Assembly: GCA_027475525.1 (NCBI GenBank)
Contig: JAMWFC010000049.1
Span: forward strand, 1,737,297 to 1,801,296
Direction: 5' to 3'
Source: Macrolepiota albuminosa
Taxonomy: Eukaryota > Basidiomycota > Agaricomycetes > Agaricales > Agaricaceae
DNA length: 64,000 bases
The notes beneath the pieces were generated by a model. That model was not told where the DNA came from. It saw only the letters and a list, made by a program, of their open reading frames with translations, and ran no database searches. The position numbers and the translations under genes were made by a program. Below, one piece after another: positions 63,396 to 64,000 of this stretch (position 1 is its first letter; the number at the start of each line of letters is the position of its first letter).

Positions 63396-64000
63396 TGTAG
63401 TACTTGGTAGAAGTATTACTTGATAGTTCTGGGGCTTGCTAGTGTAGAATATGACCTTGAATTCCCACTGACTTTGATGACGAAAGGGATAATTATTATC
63501 TTGAATGCGTTTAATAATTTTGCAAAACGCCGAGGTTTTGAGGAATTATAATATTGAATGAGAATAATAATATTCCCACAAGTCGAGGTTTCTTAACAAA
63601 CTCCGGCCTAAGCAATTCACTCCCTGGGAATCACCGAGCCTTTGCCTATCAATTGCCTGCCTATTCTCTACTAAACTTGGGCTATTTATACTGTTTTTCT
63701 GGTGCACAGACCACTATCTACATATGACTCTTTGTCGGAAACTCTCCCACTTCCAGAACGTATTTGATAGTCCAATTTCCCTTTTGGGAGGCCTGTTTCA
63801 GTGCCACCCGTTCCACCATTCAACTTCTTGTTCCGCCATTCTTCCGGATGTTTTGGATTGCCACTTCCCCATTTGCTTGAGCTCCATTTAGCACGATCCC
63901 ATTCATAGATCCTTCTTTCCTCTTTTAGCACCTCCCTGCATCGCCTACTTCTTTTCTTTCCTCTTTCCGGTTATGTCAAATCAAACATTGACTGATTTGA
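63396..64000 (-). mobile_element. Family H LTR, inverted copy running off the window
   Basis: The reverse complement matches 3421-4003 over nearly its whole length, including the TATA-like TATAAATAG and the ACA terminus (63396-63398). It contains about 17 bases (around AACAAGAAGTTGAATGG) that the left copy lacks. It reaches the window edge, so an attached element cannot be excluded. Confidence 0.8.

Overview
This looks like a nuclear contig from a filamentous basidiomycete, most likely an agaricomycete. The signs are short (about 45-55 nt) GT-AG introns with CTGAC-type branch sites, chromodomain-bearing Ty3 elements, a copia element and an L1-like LINE, a multi-C2H2 zinc-finger gene of agaricomycete type, and intron-containing tRNA genes. 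I cannot name the species. About four fifths of the window is transposable-element DNA, much of it nested, and host genes are few and mostly broken.

Layout, left to right. (1) 1-2784 is the 3' part of a frameshifted Ty3 chromovirus (element G). (2) About 3218-4003 is a solo LTR (family H); its inverted relative lies at 63396-64000. (3) 4035-6358 is a degraded minus-strand multi-exon gene with paired CxxC motifs, split by a solo LTR of family E (5243-5761, target duplication GTCTA). (4) 6405-25000 is a three-level nest, all on the minus strand: fragment A holds element B, and B holds a full-length 11.1-kb element C (13177-24309, 233-bp LTRs, duplication GTCAT). A, B and C share an unusual architecture with a third long ORF (ORF3, 950-1085 codons in B and C) downstream of the integrase-chromodomain. 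(5) 25000-27400 is repeat-rich non-coding DNA with tRNA-like SINE modules. (6) 27413-28773 is a spliced lineage-specific gene, 29080-29607 an orphan ORF, and 30081-30930 a C2H2 zinc-finger gene. (7) 30967-43267 is Ty3 element D (246-bp LTRs, duplication GCAGT), whose single Gag-Pol ORF is split by intact-ended element E (32351-38846, 519-bp LTRs, duplication GGAAG). (8) 43639-43731 is a Met-type tRNA-like gene. (9) 44981-53313 is a near full-length LINE with poly(A) tail and a 15-bp target duplication. (10) 53610-60102 is a TRIP4/ASC-1 (Rqt4-like) zinc-finger gene interrupted by copia element F (54388-59883, identical 342-bp LTRs, duplication CCTAC). (11) 61448-61554 is a tRNA-Lys(CTT) whose intron carries an 18-bp duplication. 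(12) 62740-63117 is a decayed LINE RT fragment.

Two themes run through the window. First, the downstream ORF3 of the A/B/C lineage: it has a Pro/Gln-rich N-terminus and a conserved C-terminal region, I recognise no known domain in it, and it is the best candidate for something undescribed. Second, element decay is strikingly specific. Of the 23 in-frame stop codons I located inside otherwise open element reading frames, 21 are TGA. At several of them the related copy has CGA or another Arg codon. Six of the seven differences seen between sister LTR copies are also transitions at CpG sites. This is what methyl-CpG deamination would produce. All statements come from reading the sequence by eye; no alignment or database search was run.
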